64,000 bases of DNA. Origin: Achromobacter mucicolens. Lineage in GTDB: Bacteria > Pseudomonadota > Gammaproteobacteria > Burkholderiales > Burkholderiaceae_B. Under the pieces are notes generated by a model. The model worked only from the letters and a program-made list of their open reading frames with translations, had not been told where the DNA came from and searched no databases. The position numbers and the translations under genes are program-made. Below, one piece after another: positions 53,057 through 61,618 of the stretch (position 1 is the stretch's first letter; each line of letters begins with the position of its first letter). The stretch is from contig NZ_CADIJP010000013.1 of NCBI RefSeq assembly GCF_902859725.1, positions 62,001 through 126,000 of the forward strand, in the 5' to 3' direction.

Positions 53057-54466
53057 TCAGCGTGAAGCGGGCGTCTGCGCCGGTTCGCTTGCGTCGAACT
53101 GCAGCCGGGCAAAGCTGGCGATGCAGGCCAGCCCGGCGCACAGGGCGCCCAGCCACAGCGCCGCGATGGCGCCGTGCGTGGTGGACACGTTGAAACACGC
53201 GGCCACCATCGCCGCGCCGGACGCCTGGCCCAGCAGGCGCACGGTTCCGATCATGCCGCTGGCGCCGCCAGCGCGCGACGCGGGGGCGGAGGTCATGATG
53301 GCCCGCAGGTTGGGCGACTGGAAAAAGCCAAAGCCGGCGCCGCAGATCGCCATGCGCCACGAGATGTCCAGCACGGACGGGTCGGCCGGCATCAGCGCCA
53401 GCAACGCCATGCCCAGCGCCAGCATCGCCAGTCCCACGCCACCCAGCATGCCGGCCGGGTAGCTATCCGAAAGCCGGCCCGCGATGGGCGCCATGAAAGC
53501 CACCACCACGGGCCACGGCGTGATCAGAAACCCGGTCTGGACCTGGCTGTAGCCCAGCACCGTCTGGAACAGGAAGGGCAACGACACGAAGGCCAGCGCC
53601 TGCGCGGCAAACGCGCACACGGCGGTGGCGGCGGACAGGGCAAAGAGGGGGCGGCGCAGCAGGTCCACGGCCAGGATGGGCGCGGGATGGCCGGCCTGAC
53701 GCCGCATCAGCAGCCACAGGCTGGCCGCCGCGACGGCGCCTTCCAACGCCACGCGCGGCCACGGCGCGCCGTGGGCAAGTTCGTTCGTCGCCAGGACAAG
53801 CAGGCCCAGCGTCATGGCGCACAGCACCGCGGCCATGCCATCGAACCCGTGATTGGATCGCGTGGTGTCCGGCAGCCCGCGCAGGGCCAGCGCACCGGCC
53901 AGGATGCCGATGGGGAAATTGACCAGGAATAGCCAGTGCCACGAGCCGAGCAGCAGGATGGCCGACGCCACGGTCGGTCCGCCAGCAAACGACAGGCCGA
54001 CAACCATGGCGTTCAGGCCCAGTCCGCGGCCCAGCATGTGCGAGGGGTAGATAAAGCGCAGCAGCGCGCCGTTCACGCTCATCACCCCGGCCGCGCCCAG
54101 GCCTTGCAGGATGCGGGTGGCCACCAGCACGGGCAGCGATGGCGCCAGGCCGCTTGCCAAAGAGGCCAGCGTGAAGACCGCGAGGCCGACGATGTAGACG
54201 CGCCGGTGACCCAGGATCTCGCCCAGCGCGGCCGCCGGCAGCAGGCCGGCCACCATCGCGAGCTGGTAGCCGCTGATGACCCAGATGGAACCCGCCTCGC
54301 TGGCCTGCAGGTCTCGCGCGATGGTGGGCAACGCGGTATTGGCGATGGCCGTGTCCAGACTGGCCATGCAGACCGCCAGCATGACGGCCACGAGGGCGCC
54401 CAGGCGTTCGGCGGCGGGCAGGCCGACGCCGGCCGGATAGACGGTGCTGCGGGAGAACGAGAGCAT
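53057..54466 (-). CDS. DHA2-type (14-TM) MFS exporter
   Basis: A 469-aa membrane protein with 14 predicted helices. The N-terminal motif ASLDTAIANTALPTIARDL, WVISGYQLAMV and the antiporter-type LGEILGHRRVY (motif A) place it in the EmrB/QacA group. It is expected to export drugs or metabolites using the proton gradient. No membrane-fusion partner gene is adjacent. Confidence 0.88.
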   Translation of the reverse strand: MLSFSRSTVYPAGVGLPAAERLGALVAVMLAVCMASLDTAIANTALPTIARDLQASEAGSIWVISGYQLAMVAGLLPAAALGEILGHRRVYIVGLAVFTLASLASGLAPSLPVLVATRILQGLGAAGVMSVNGALLRFIYPSHMLGRGLGLNAMVVGLSFAGGPTVASAILLLGSWHWLFLVNFPIGILAGALALRGLPDTTRSNHGFDGMAAVLCAMTLGLLVLATNELAHGAPWPRVALEGAVAAASLWLLMRRQAGHPAPILAVDLLRRPLFALSAATAVCAFAAQALAFVSLPFLFQTVLGYSQVQTGFLITPWPVVVAFMAPIAGRLSDSYPAGMLGGVGLAMLALGMALLALMPADPSVLDISWRMAICGAGFGFFQSPNLRAIMTSAPASRAGGASGMIGTVRLLGQASGAAMVAACFNVSTTHGAIAALWLGALCAGLACIASFARLQFDASEPAQTPASR

Positions 54467-54904
54467 GGATGGGCTGCGCTGCGAGGGCGTCCGGGCGGAG
54501 CGCCTGGAGTCGTAGGGACAGATTCTAATGCGCTGTTTGAATTCGACGGATCTTCAGCCGGCACGACGATCGCGACTGGGCCGGAGCGTACGACGTCGGG
54601 AATGGGACGCGCGGCGGATTAATCATCCAAAGCATGACGATTATCCAATCGGATAATCGTCCGGCAATTGTCACCTAATGAAACTGCATAGGAAATTCAA
54701 ATACAACAATATGTACGCCTATTTTCTCTGTGCATTCAGAGGTAGCGTTGAATATTGCGCTGCGATATTAACGATCGATTCGTTAATAATCGTAAGAAAT
54801 GCCCCCTGAATACGAAACCATTTGGTTCCGCGTTCCGATATTTGGACGTACGATTATCCGCAGCAGGATTGATGGTGCAACCGTATACCGTGGAGGCATT
54901 TTTC
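54467..54904. promoter_or_regulatory. AT-rich regulatory region upstream of the fimbrial operon
   Basis: A 438-bp gap between the exporter and the pilin gene. Positions about 54615-54870 are strongly AT-rich against the local background. It contains the palindrome at 54636-54661 and a further CGATTATCCG at 54851-54860. GGAGG ten bases before the pilin ATG is the ribosome-binding site. No homopolymer tract of the Bordetella fim phase-variation type was seen. Confidence 0.45.
54636..54661. promoter_or_regulatory. 26-bp palindrome, candidate operator of the fimbrial operon
   Basis: GACGATTATCC (54636-54646) and GGATAATCGTC (54651-54661) are exact inverted repeats around AATC. A related half-site (CGATTATCCG) occurs at 54851-54860. 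There is no T tract, so binding is more likely than termination. Confidence 0.55.
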
Positions 54905-55408
54905 ATGAAACGCTCGACCTTGCGCGCAGCGACATTGTGTCTGTGCATAGGTGGCGCGGCGCCCGGCATGGCGCTCGCTCAGACCGCCACCGCCAATTTC
55001 AACGTCACGCTCACCATTACCGCCAACTGCGTCATTTCCGCGACCGATCTGAATTTCGGCAGCCAAGGCGTGCTGAATACCGCGGTTACCGGCAACACCA
55101 ATCTCTCCGTTACGTGCAGCAATACCACGCCGTATACCGTCGGCCTTAATGCCGGCACGGGCACGGGGTCCACGGAAGCGCAGCGGTTCCTGAGCGGCAC
55201 CGGCGCCAATACCGCCACCGTGGCTTACCAGCTCTACAAGCCGGGCAGCACGACCGTGGTGTGGGGCGATGCCGATGTGGCGGCCCGCGTGGGCGGCACC
55301 GGGACTGGCGCGGCCACACCCATCCAGGTCAACGGCGTCGTGCCCGCGCAGACCACGCCGGCGCCCGGCACCTACTCTTCCACAGTCACCGCGACGGTCT
55401 ACTTCTAA
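54905..55408 (+). CDS. Major pilin, spore coat U-domain protein (Csu-type fimbria)
   Basis: A 167-aa exported protein with a signal peptide (about residues 1-24, ending ALA) and one SCPU domain: ANCVISATDLNFGSQGVL, a conserved cysteine pair, YQLYKPGS and a C-terminal VTATVYF donor-strand-like end. It should be the main structural subunit of a chaperone-usher pilus of the Csu (archaic) type, assembled by the genes downstream. The ATG at 54905 follows GGAGG; longer in-frame extensions lie in the promoter. Confidence 0.9.
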   Translation: MKRSTLRAATLCLCIGGAAPGMALAQTATANFNVTLTITANCVISATDLNFGSQGVLNTAVTGNTNLSVTCSNTTPYTVGLNAGTGTGSTEAQRFLSGTGANTATVAYQLYKPGSTTVVWGDADVAARVGGTGTGAATPIQVNGVVPAQTTPAPGTYSSTVTATVYF

Positions 55409-55420
55409 GGGAGCCGCCCG

Positions 55421-56140
55421 ATGCGGAAGTTCTTTCGGGCGGTTCTTGCAGCCTGTCTGGCGGCCTGTCTGACTGGCTGGGGCGGCGCGGCGGGAGCGGC
55501 TGCCCTGCAGATTTCGCCGGTGCTGGTCGAGCTTGCACCCACCCAGGGCGCGGGCGGCATCATGTTGCGCAATCCCGGCGCCACGCCGATCTACGGGCAG
55601 GTGCGCATTTACGGCTGGGAACAGGCCGATGGCGACGACGTGCTGTCGCCCACCTCCGACATTCAGGCCAGTCCGCCGATCATCCAGGTGCCGCCGGGCG
55701 GCGAACAATTGGTGCGGCTGGTGCGCGTGTCCAAGGATGCGCCGGCACGGCAGCAGGGCTTTCGCCTGATCATCGATGAGATCCCCGACCCGTCCTCGGC
55801 CGCGGTGAATGGCGTGGTGCTGCGGCTGCGCTATTCGGTGCCGGTGTTCGTGGCGGGCACGACGCCGTCGCCCGAACCGGAGCTGGCGTGGCGGGTGGAA
55901 CGTGCGGGCGGCGAATGGGTGGTGCGGCTGTCCAACAGCGGCAGCCGCTATGCCCAGGTGGCCGAGCTGCAGATCCTGAACCGGGCGGGCAAATCCGTGG
56001 CGCAGCTGGAGGGGCTGCTGGGTTACGCGCTGGCCAACCGCGCGCGCCAATGGAACATCCCGGCCAGGCAGGGCGCCGACGGGCCCGTCAAGATCCGGGC
56101 GCTGGTCAACGGCGACATGGTCACCTTCAACCCGCGCTGA
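55421..56140 (+). CDS. Periplasmic pilus chaperone (PapD-like, archaic type)
   Basis: A 239-aa protein with a signal peptide (ending GAA) and two immunoglobulin-like domains. The first domain has ALQISPVLVELAPTQGAGGI and RLVRVSKDAP, where a conserved Arg anchors pilin C termini; the second ends VKIRALVNGDMVTFN. It shields SCPU pilins until they reach the usher. It starts 12 bp after the pilin gene. Confidence 0.9.
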   Translation: MRKFFRAVLAACLAACLTGWGGAAGAAALQISPVLVELAPTQGAGGIMLRNPGATPIYGQVRIYGWEQADGDDVLSPTSDIQASPPIIQVPPGGEQLVRLVRVSKDAPARQQGFRLIIDEIPDPSSAAVNGVVLRLRYSVPVFVAGTTPSPEPELAWRVERAGGEWVVRLSNSGSRYAQVAELQILNRAGKSVAQLEGLLGYALANRARQWNIPARQGADGPVKIRALVNGDMVTFNPR

Positions 56141-56187
56141 AAGCGTGACCGCGTGCCGGCCCGCCGGCAACCACAGAAGGGCAGTCT

Positions 56188-58533
56188 ATGGCATTGCGCG
56201 CTACCCGTCACCGCGGGCAACGCGCCTTGGGTTTCGCACTCTTGCTGCTGGGTGCGCCGGCCCTGGCGGCGGATACGCCCGATCAACTGGTTTCGTTCGG
56301 CAGCATGGCCGAGCGCGACGTGTACCTGGAGGTCAGCATCAACGGCGTCAATACATCCCAGCTGCTGCGTTTTCACGATACGCACGGGCGGCTGTCCGTC
56401 AGCGGCGCGGCGCTGCGCTCGCTTGGCGTGGACCTGTCCGCAATCGGCATTACGGACGCGCGCGAGGTCAGCCTGGATGCCGTGGCGGGGTTGCGCTATG
56501 TGTACAACCCGGCGGCGCAGTCGGTGGACCTGGTGCTGCCCGATACCCTGCGCGTGCCTTACGAGGTGAATACCCGCGGCCTGCCGGCGACCCCGCTGGC
56601 GACGGCCGGGCGCGGCCTGGTGGTGAACTACGACGCCTATTCGCAGACCGACTACGACTACCGGCTGTCGCTGTACACCGAACAGCGCTACTTCGATGCG
56701 AACGGCGTCTTCAGCAATTCGGGCACGGCCTACCTGGGCGGGCGCGGCGACGAGTATGTGCGCTACGACACGTTCTGGACGCGCTCGGACCAGGAAACGC
56801 TGCGTACGCTGCGCCTGGGCGACACGATCACCTCGTCGCTGAACTGGTCGCGGTCGGTGCGGGTGGCCGGCGTTCAATGGGGCCGCAATTTCGCGTTGCG
56901 CCCGGACCTGGTCACCTTTCCGGTGTCGTCGCTGAGCGCCTCGTCGGTCGTGCCGTCATCGGTGTCGTTGTTCGTCAACGGCGTGCAGCAGTACTCGGGC
57001 AACGTGCCGCCCGGGCCGTTCGTGGTCAATCAGATACCGGGCATCACCGGCGCGGGCCAGGCCACGCTGATCACGCGAGACGCGCTGGGCCGCACCGTCA
57101 GCACCTCGGTGCCGCTGTATATCGATCCGCGCATGCTGGCCGCGGGACTGTCCAGCTGGTCGGTCGAGGCGGGCTTCGTGCGCCGCCAGTTCAGCGTGCG
57201 CTCGTTCGATTACGACAGCAAGCCCGTGCTGACTGCGTCGGGCCGTTACGGCTACAGCAACGACCTGACGCTGGAAGCGCACACCGAAGCCGGCCCGGGG
57301 TTGTACAACGCGGGCGCCGGCGCCATGGCGAAGCTGGGACAACTGGGCGTCTTGAGCGGCTCGCTGTCGGGCAGCGCGGGTGACTTCAGCGGCGGACAGG
57401 TGAGTCTGGGCTATCAGTATGTGCGGCCGGAATTCAGCGTGGACACGCAGGCCACGCGCCTCGTCGGCAACTACGGCGACCTGGGATCGCGTGAGGACGC
57501 GCCGGTGCCTCGCCAGACCGAACGCGTGACGGTGTCGATGCCGCTGGGCCGTTCGCAGAGCGTCGCGCTCAGCTATATCGGCTACCGCATGCCGGACGTG
57601 CCGATGGCCAAGCTGGGCTCGGCCTCGTACACCGCCAACCTGAATAGCCGCGTGGTCCTGACGCTGAGCGCATACAAGGATTTTTCCCAAGCGAATTCGG
57701 AAGGCGTGTTCCTGGGCCTGTCGCTGATGCTGGGCGAGCGCACGCAGGCAGGCGTGTCGGTCGGACGGCAGGGCGGCCAGGACACCTACAGCGTCAACGC
57801 CCAAAGCAGTGTGCCTTATGAAGGCGGCTGGGGCTGGGCGGTGCAGAACGGCCGTAGCGGCGGCATGCAGCTCAACCAGGGCCAGATCCAGTACTTGGGC
57901 CAGTACGGGCTGGTGAGCGGGCTGGTGCAGGACTACGGCGGCAGGACGCAGGCGTCCGCGCAGGCCTCGGGTTCGCTGGTGCTGATGGACGGCGCCGTGA
58001 TCCCGTCGCGCCGCATCAACGACAGCTTCGCGCTGGTCTCCACCGAGGGCACGCCGGACGTCGCGGTGCTGCACGAAAACCGCAAGCTGGGCCGCACCAA
58101 TGGCAGCGGGCACCTGCTGGTGCCGGACCTGAACGCATATCAGACCAATCGCATTTCCATCGACCCGGAGGACCTGCCCGTGGATGTGCGGCTGGATTCG
58201 ACGCGCGCCGTCGTCGTGCCGCAATCCGGCGCGGGCGTGCTGACCACCTTCAAGGTCGAGAAGTACGAGGCGGCCTCGGTGATCCTGACCCTGCCGGACG
58301 GGGCGTTCGTGCCCGTGGGGGCGGAGGTCGCCCACATCGAAAGCGGCAAGCGTTCGGTGGTGGGCTACGACGGCCTGACCTTCGTGGAGGACGTGGCGGC
58401 CACGAACCGGGTGCGCGTGCGGGGCGGCGGCGTATCGTGCGAAGCCGAGTTCGATTACACGCATGCCGACGACGACCCCCTGCCCACGCTGGGACCCGTC
58501 GTATGCACGCCCTTGGCGCGAGGCCAGCCATGA
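56188..58533 (+). CDS. Outer-membrane usher (FimD/CsuD-like)
   Basis: A 781-aa usher with a signal peptide (ending ALA), an N-terminal domain that binds chaperone-subunit complexes, a 24-strand barrel region and C-terminal plug/CTD-like domains. Recognisable usher features include GQATLITRDALGRTVSTSVP and the IDPEDLPVDV and VVVPQSGAGVLTTF motifs near the end. It forms the channel that assembles the pilus. The coding region overlaps the tip-adhesin gene by four bases (ATGA). Confidence 0.92.
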   Translation: MALRATRHRGQRALGFALLLLGAPALAADTPDQLVSFGSMAERDVYLEVSINGVNTSQLLRFHDTHGRLSVSGAALRSLGVDLSAIGITDAREVSLDAVAGLRYVYNPAAQSVDLVLPDTLRVPYEVNTRGLPATPLATAGRGLVVNYDAYSQTDYDYRLSLYTEQRYFDANGVFSNSGTAYLGGRGDEYVRYDTFWTRSDQETLRTLRLGDTITSSLNWSRSVRVAGVQWGRNFALRPDLVTFPVSSLSASSVVPSSVSLFVNGVQQYSGNVPPGPFVVNQIPGITGAGQATLITRDALGRTVSTSVPLYIDPRMLAAGLSSWSVEAGFVRRQFSVRSFDYDSKPVLTASGRYGYSNDLTLEAHTEAGPGLYNAGAGAMAKLGQLGVLSGSLSGSAGDFSGGQVSLGYQYVRPEFSVDTQATRLVGNYGDLGSREDAPVPRQTERVTVSMPLGRSQSVALSYIGYRMPDVPMAKLGSASYTANLNSRVVLTLSAYKDFSQANSEGVFLGLSLMLGERTQAGVSVGRQGGQDTYSVNAQSSVPYEGGWGWAVQNGRSGGMQLNQGQIQYLGQYGLVSGLVQDYGGRTQASAQASGSLVLMDGAVIPSRRINDSFALVSTEGTPDVAVLHENRKLGRTNGSGHLLVPDLNAYQTNRISIDPEDLPVDVRLDSTRAVVVPQSGAGVLTTFKVEKYEAASVILTLPDGAFVPVGAEVAHIESGKRSVVGYDGLTFVEDVAATNRVRVRGGGVSCEAEFDYTHADDDPLPTLGPVVCTPLARGQP

Positions 58534-59513
58534 AGATCGCCTTGTTGCTTGCGGCCGCCGGGCTGTGCATGGGATACGCGGGCGCCGCGCGGGCAAACAC
58601 CTGCGCGCTGTCGGCGGGCACGACGGCGACCCTGGACTTCGGCATCGTCAACCCGCTCCTGCCGACCGACACGGTGGCGGACGGACAGATCGCCGTGACC
58701 TGCAATTTTTCATTGCTCGCGATTGGCGCGCGGTTGTGCTTCAGCCTGGGCGTGGGCAACACCAGCCCGTCGGTGGCGGCACGCGCCCTGGGCGCGGGCA
58801 CGAACCGGATGAACTACAACCTGTACACCGATGCGGCGCGCACGCAGGTGTGGGGCGCGGCCACGGCGGGGCAGCCGACATCGCAGACGCTTACCGGTCC
58901 GGTGCTGGGCGGCGGCAACGTGTCCACCACGTTCCGGTTTTACGGCAAGCTGCCGGGCGGGCAGTCCACGGTGAGAACCGTGGGCAACGCCAACACGCTT
59001 TACAGCGAGACCTACACCACCACCGGCACGCTGGATGTGCTCTTCGGCCTGCTTTCCGGCCTGTCGAACTGCCCGCTGGCGGCGCCCTCCCAGCGCATCA
59101 CGATTCCGCTGGTGGTCCGGTCGACCGTGCAGAAGAACTGCACGATCAACGCGACGGACATGGCGTTCCCCGCGCGCGGTGTCCTGAATGCGGCGGTCAC
59201 GGCCAACAGCCAGATCACCGTCCGGTGCACCAACGCCAACGCGTTCTCCGTGGCATTGAACGGCGGCTCCGTCGCCGGCAACGTGCTGGCCCGCAAGATG
59301 AAGCACACGAGCGCTGCCGACACCGTCAACTACCAGCTTTACCAGGACGCGGCCTACGCAACGGTGTGGGGCGATGCCTCGGGCGGCGCGCCGCGCGCAG
59401 GCGTCGGCACGGGCGCCAACCAGACCTTCACGGTGTACGGCCGGGTGCCCGCGCAGGCAACGCCGCGCCCGGGCACGTACCGTGACGTCATCACCGCCAC
59501 GGTCACGTTCTGA
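58530..59513 (+). CDS. Two-domain spore coat U protein, probable tip adhesin (CsuE-like)
   Basis: A 327-aa exported protein with a signal peptide (about residues 1-22, ending ARA) and two tandem SCPU domains (about 25-175 and 185-327). The second repeats pilin motifs (KNCTINATDMAF, VNYQLYQD) and ends VITATVTF. The two-domain build and final position match CsuE, the tip adhesin of Csu pili that binds hydrophobic surfaces. It overlaps the usher gene and ends the operon. Confidence 0.88.
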   Translation: MKIALLLAAAGLCMGYAGAARANTCALSAGTTATLDFGIVNPLLPTDTVADGQIAVTCNFSLLAIGARLCFSLGVGNTSPSVAARALGAGTNRMNYNLYTDAARTQVWGAATAGQPTSQTLTGPVLGGGNVSTTFRFYGKLPGGQSTVRTVGNANTLYSETYTTTGTLDVLFGLLSGLSNCPLAAPSQRITIPLVVRSTVQKNCTINATDMAFPARGVLNAAVTANSQITVRCTNANAFSVALNGGSVAGNVLARKMKHTSAADTVNYQLYQDAAYATVWGDASGGAPRAGVGTGANQTFTVYGRVPAQATPRPGTYRDVITATVTF

Positions 59514-59523
59514 TCCGGCGGTG

Positions 59524-61602
59524 TCAGGACTCCACCGGCGCCGGGCGCGGCTTGACCGGCCAGAACAGCGCCGCGGGCCGCCGCAGGATGCGGCGGCGCA
59601 CGCCGGCCGTGAGGGAGGTGCGATCGTCGCGGCGCATGTCGCGCGAGGCCATCGCCACGTTGAAGGCCAGCGCAAAGCTGACGATGACGTTCAGGGCGCC
59701 GGTCGCCACCGTGCCGGCTACAGCCATCCAGAACACCTGCGTGTGCACCACATCCCAGCCCAGCGTGGCGAGCGCGGCGGCGATCTGGCCGGCGCTGAGC
59801 GACACGTGGCGCACCTCCAGTGTCGATCCCAGCGCACTGACGAAGACGGGCAGCAGGCCCAGCATCAGCCCTAGCGAGACGTTGGCGGCGATCAGGGACA
59901 CGTTGCGCTGCCAGAAGCCGGCCCAGCGCACCGCGCCCCGCGCGCCAAGCAGCTGCCGGGTGCGACGGCCATACGCCATCACGTCGTGCACGCGGTGCAG
60001 CGCAAACCAGTTATCGGCCCAGCCGGCGATCAGGCTGGACAGCCAGATCAGCGCGCCGGTCACCGCGGCGTAAAGCGGCGTCGGTCCCCAGAACGACAGT
60101 GAATGAAGCGTGTCTTGCGCCTTGTCGGCGTCGATGAGCGGCTGTTCCAGCATCCGCATGGCCAGCCATTGGATTGCCCAGGCCAACGGAAACACCACGG
60201 CCAGGTTGCCCGCAATCGCGGCCGCGTTCGAACGCACCATCGCCAGCGTGTCGTCGACGAAGGCGTCGCGGCCGTCGGGCGTGTAGGCCGCGTCCAGCCG
60301 GCGGGCCAGCGCCGGTCCCGTCATGGCCGGCTGTTTGGTCGCCAGCGTGAAATGCGCGAACTGGATCACCAGAAAGCTGCCCGCGTAGTTCAACGCGTTC
60401 AACAGGCCTTCCAGCCACTTCTCCAGATGCGCCGACGTGATGATGAACTTGACGTAGACGGTGAACGCGACGACAAAGCCGCCGCCCATGGAGGCCTTGA
60501 GCATATCCATGTATTCCAGCGTGTCGCGGGCGATGTAGTGTTCGCCGGTTTCCGCGCTGCGGTCCATCACGCGGCGTGCCAGCTGGGCGAGCGATGACGC
60601 CGCCAGATGGCGGATGCTGCTGCGCGCCAGCGTGCAACGGATCAGTTCGGCCATCAGGTGCGCGTAGCGATGGCGCTGCGTGGGGTCGATCCAGACGCTC
60701 AGCAGCAGCTCGATGCGCGCCAGGCGCAGCTTCATGCACTCGATCTGGTAGACCACGTCCACCGCCACGCCATTGCGCTTGAGTTCTTCGTAGACCGCAT
60801 CTCCCGCCGCGCGGCATTCATCCAGCAATGCGCGCAGCACATTAAGGCGCTGGCCCACGGCCTCGCGCGGCGTGTCCGGCGTGCTGGCAAAGAGATCGGC
60901 GGCCGCATCCGACAGCGCAAAGAACGGGGTGTCTTCCACGCGGCCCGGCAGGCGCGAGCGGATGTCCTGGCTGAGACCGGCGGCGCGGACCTGGCTGATG
61001 AGCACCTGCATGCTGCTGGTCAGCGCGTGCGCCAGGCGCCGGGCAAGCGCGTCGGGCGTGGGGGCGGCGGGCGCATCCGCTACGCGCGCCGGGGCGCCTT
61101 CGTCCCGGTGCATCAGCGCGCGCAGGCGGGCCAGTGTCGCGTCGTCCAGCGACTCGATCCATTGCGCGTCGCCGGCGCGGCGAAACAGCAGGGTGAACAA
61201 CCCGTCCATGTCGCCGCGGTTGGCGGGCGGGGGCAAAATCCAGTCCACGATGCGGCGCCACAATTCGCCCCAGAAGCCCGGCTGCGATGCGACGCCGGTG
61301 TCGCACAGCAGTGTGGTGGGATCGTTGTCCACCAGCACCGACCGCAACGTGGCTGCCGTGCGCGCGGCCACGGCGGGATTGTTTTCCAGCACCTGCAGCA
61401 GGTAGCGCAGCCGCGCGTGGCGGGGATCCCCCCCGTCCTGCCGCGCCGGCGCGCCGCCCGGACGGTTCAGCCAGCGGCCCAGGTCGATGAGCCACAGATT
61501 GCGTTCGGCCAGCGGCGACTGCGGATCGGCATTGGCCAGGATGACGTCGAGCTGCGCCCCGCCGCGCGAAGCCCGCCAATTGCGCCACAAAGAAGTCAGC
61601 AT
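59524..61602 (-). CDS. Gcr-type 'site-specific recombinase' family membrane protein
   Basis: A 692-aa protein of the SpecificRecomb/Gcr family first named in Neisseria. The N-terminal half is helical and soluble. The C-terminal half has about six to seven membrane helices, with LPVFVSALGSTLEVRHVSLS and WMAVAGTVATGALNVIVSF among the conserved parts. No recombinase catalytic motif is visible, and the membrane helices make the old name doubtful. The ATG at 61602 (MLTSLWRNW) is chosen because upstream codons overlap the MFS gene end. Confidence 0.82.
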   Translation of the reverse strand: MLTSLWRNWRASRGGAQLDVILANADPQSPLAERNLWLIDLGRWLNRPGGAPARQDGGDPRHARLRYLLQVLENNPAVAARTAATLRSVLVDNDPTTLLCDTGVASQPGFWGELWRRIVDWILPPPANRGDMDGLFTLLFRRAGDAQWIESLDDATLARLRALMHRDEGAPARVADAPAAPTPDALARRLAHALTSSMQVLISQVRAAGLSQDIRSRLPGRVEDTPFFALSDAAADLFASTPDTPREAVGQRLNVLRALLDECRAAGDAVYEELKRNGVAVDVVYQIECMKLRLARIELLLSVWIDPTQRHRYAHLMAELIRCTLARSSIRHLAASSLAQLARRVMDRSAETGEHYIARDTLEYMDMLKASMGGGFVVAFTVYVKFIITSAHLEKWLEGLLNALNYAGSFLVIQFAHFTLATKQPAMTGPALARRLDAAYTPDGRDAFVDDTLAMVRSNAAAIAGNLAVVFPLAWAIQWLAMRMLEQPLIDADKAQDTLHSLSFWGPTPLYAAVTGALIWLSSLIAGWADNWFALHRVHDVMAYGRRTRQLLGARGAVRWAGFWQRNVSLIAANVSLGLMLGLLPVFVSALGSTLEVRHVSLSAGQIAAALATLGWDVVHTQVFWMAVAGTVATGALNVIVSFALAFNVAMASRDMRRDDRTSLTAGVRRRILRRPAALFWPVKPRPAPVES

Positions 61603-61618
61603 GATCGAGCCTCGCGGG

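Noticed and set aside
54905-59513. Phase-variable homopolymer tract controlling the fimbriae, as in Bordetella fim genes
   Set aside because: I looked for C or G runs in 54467-54904 and found none longer than five.
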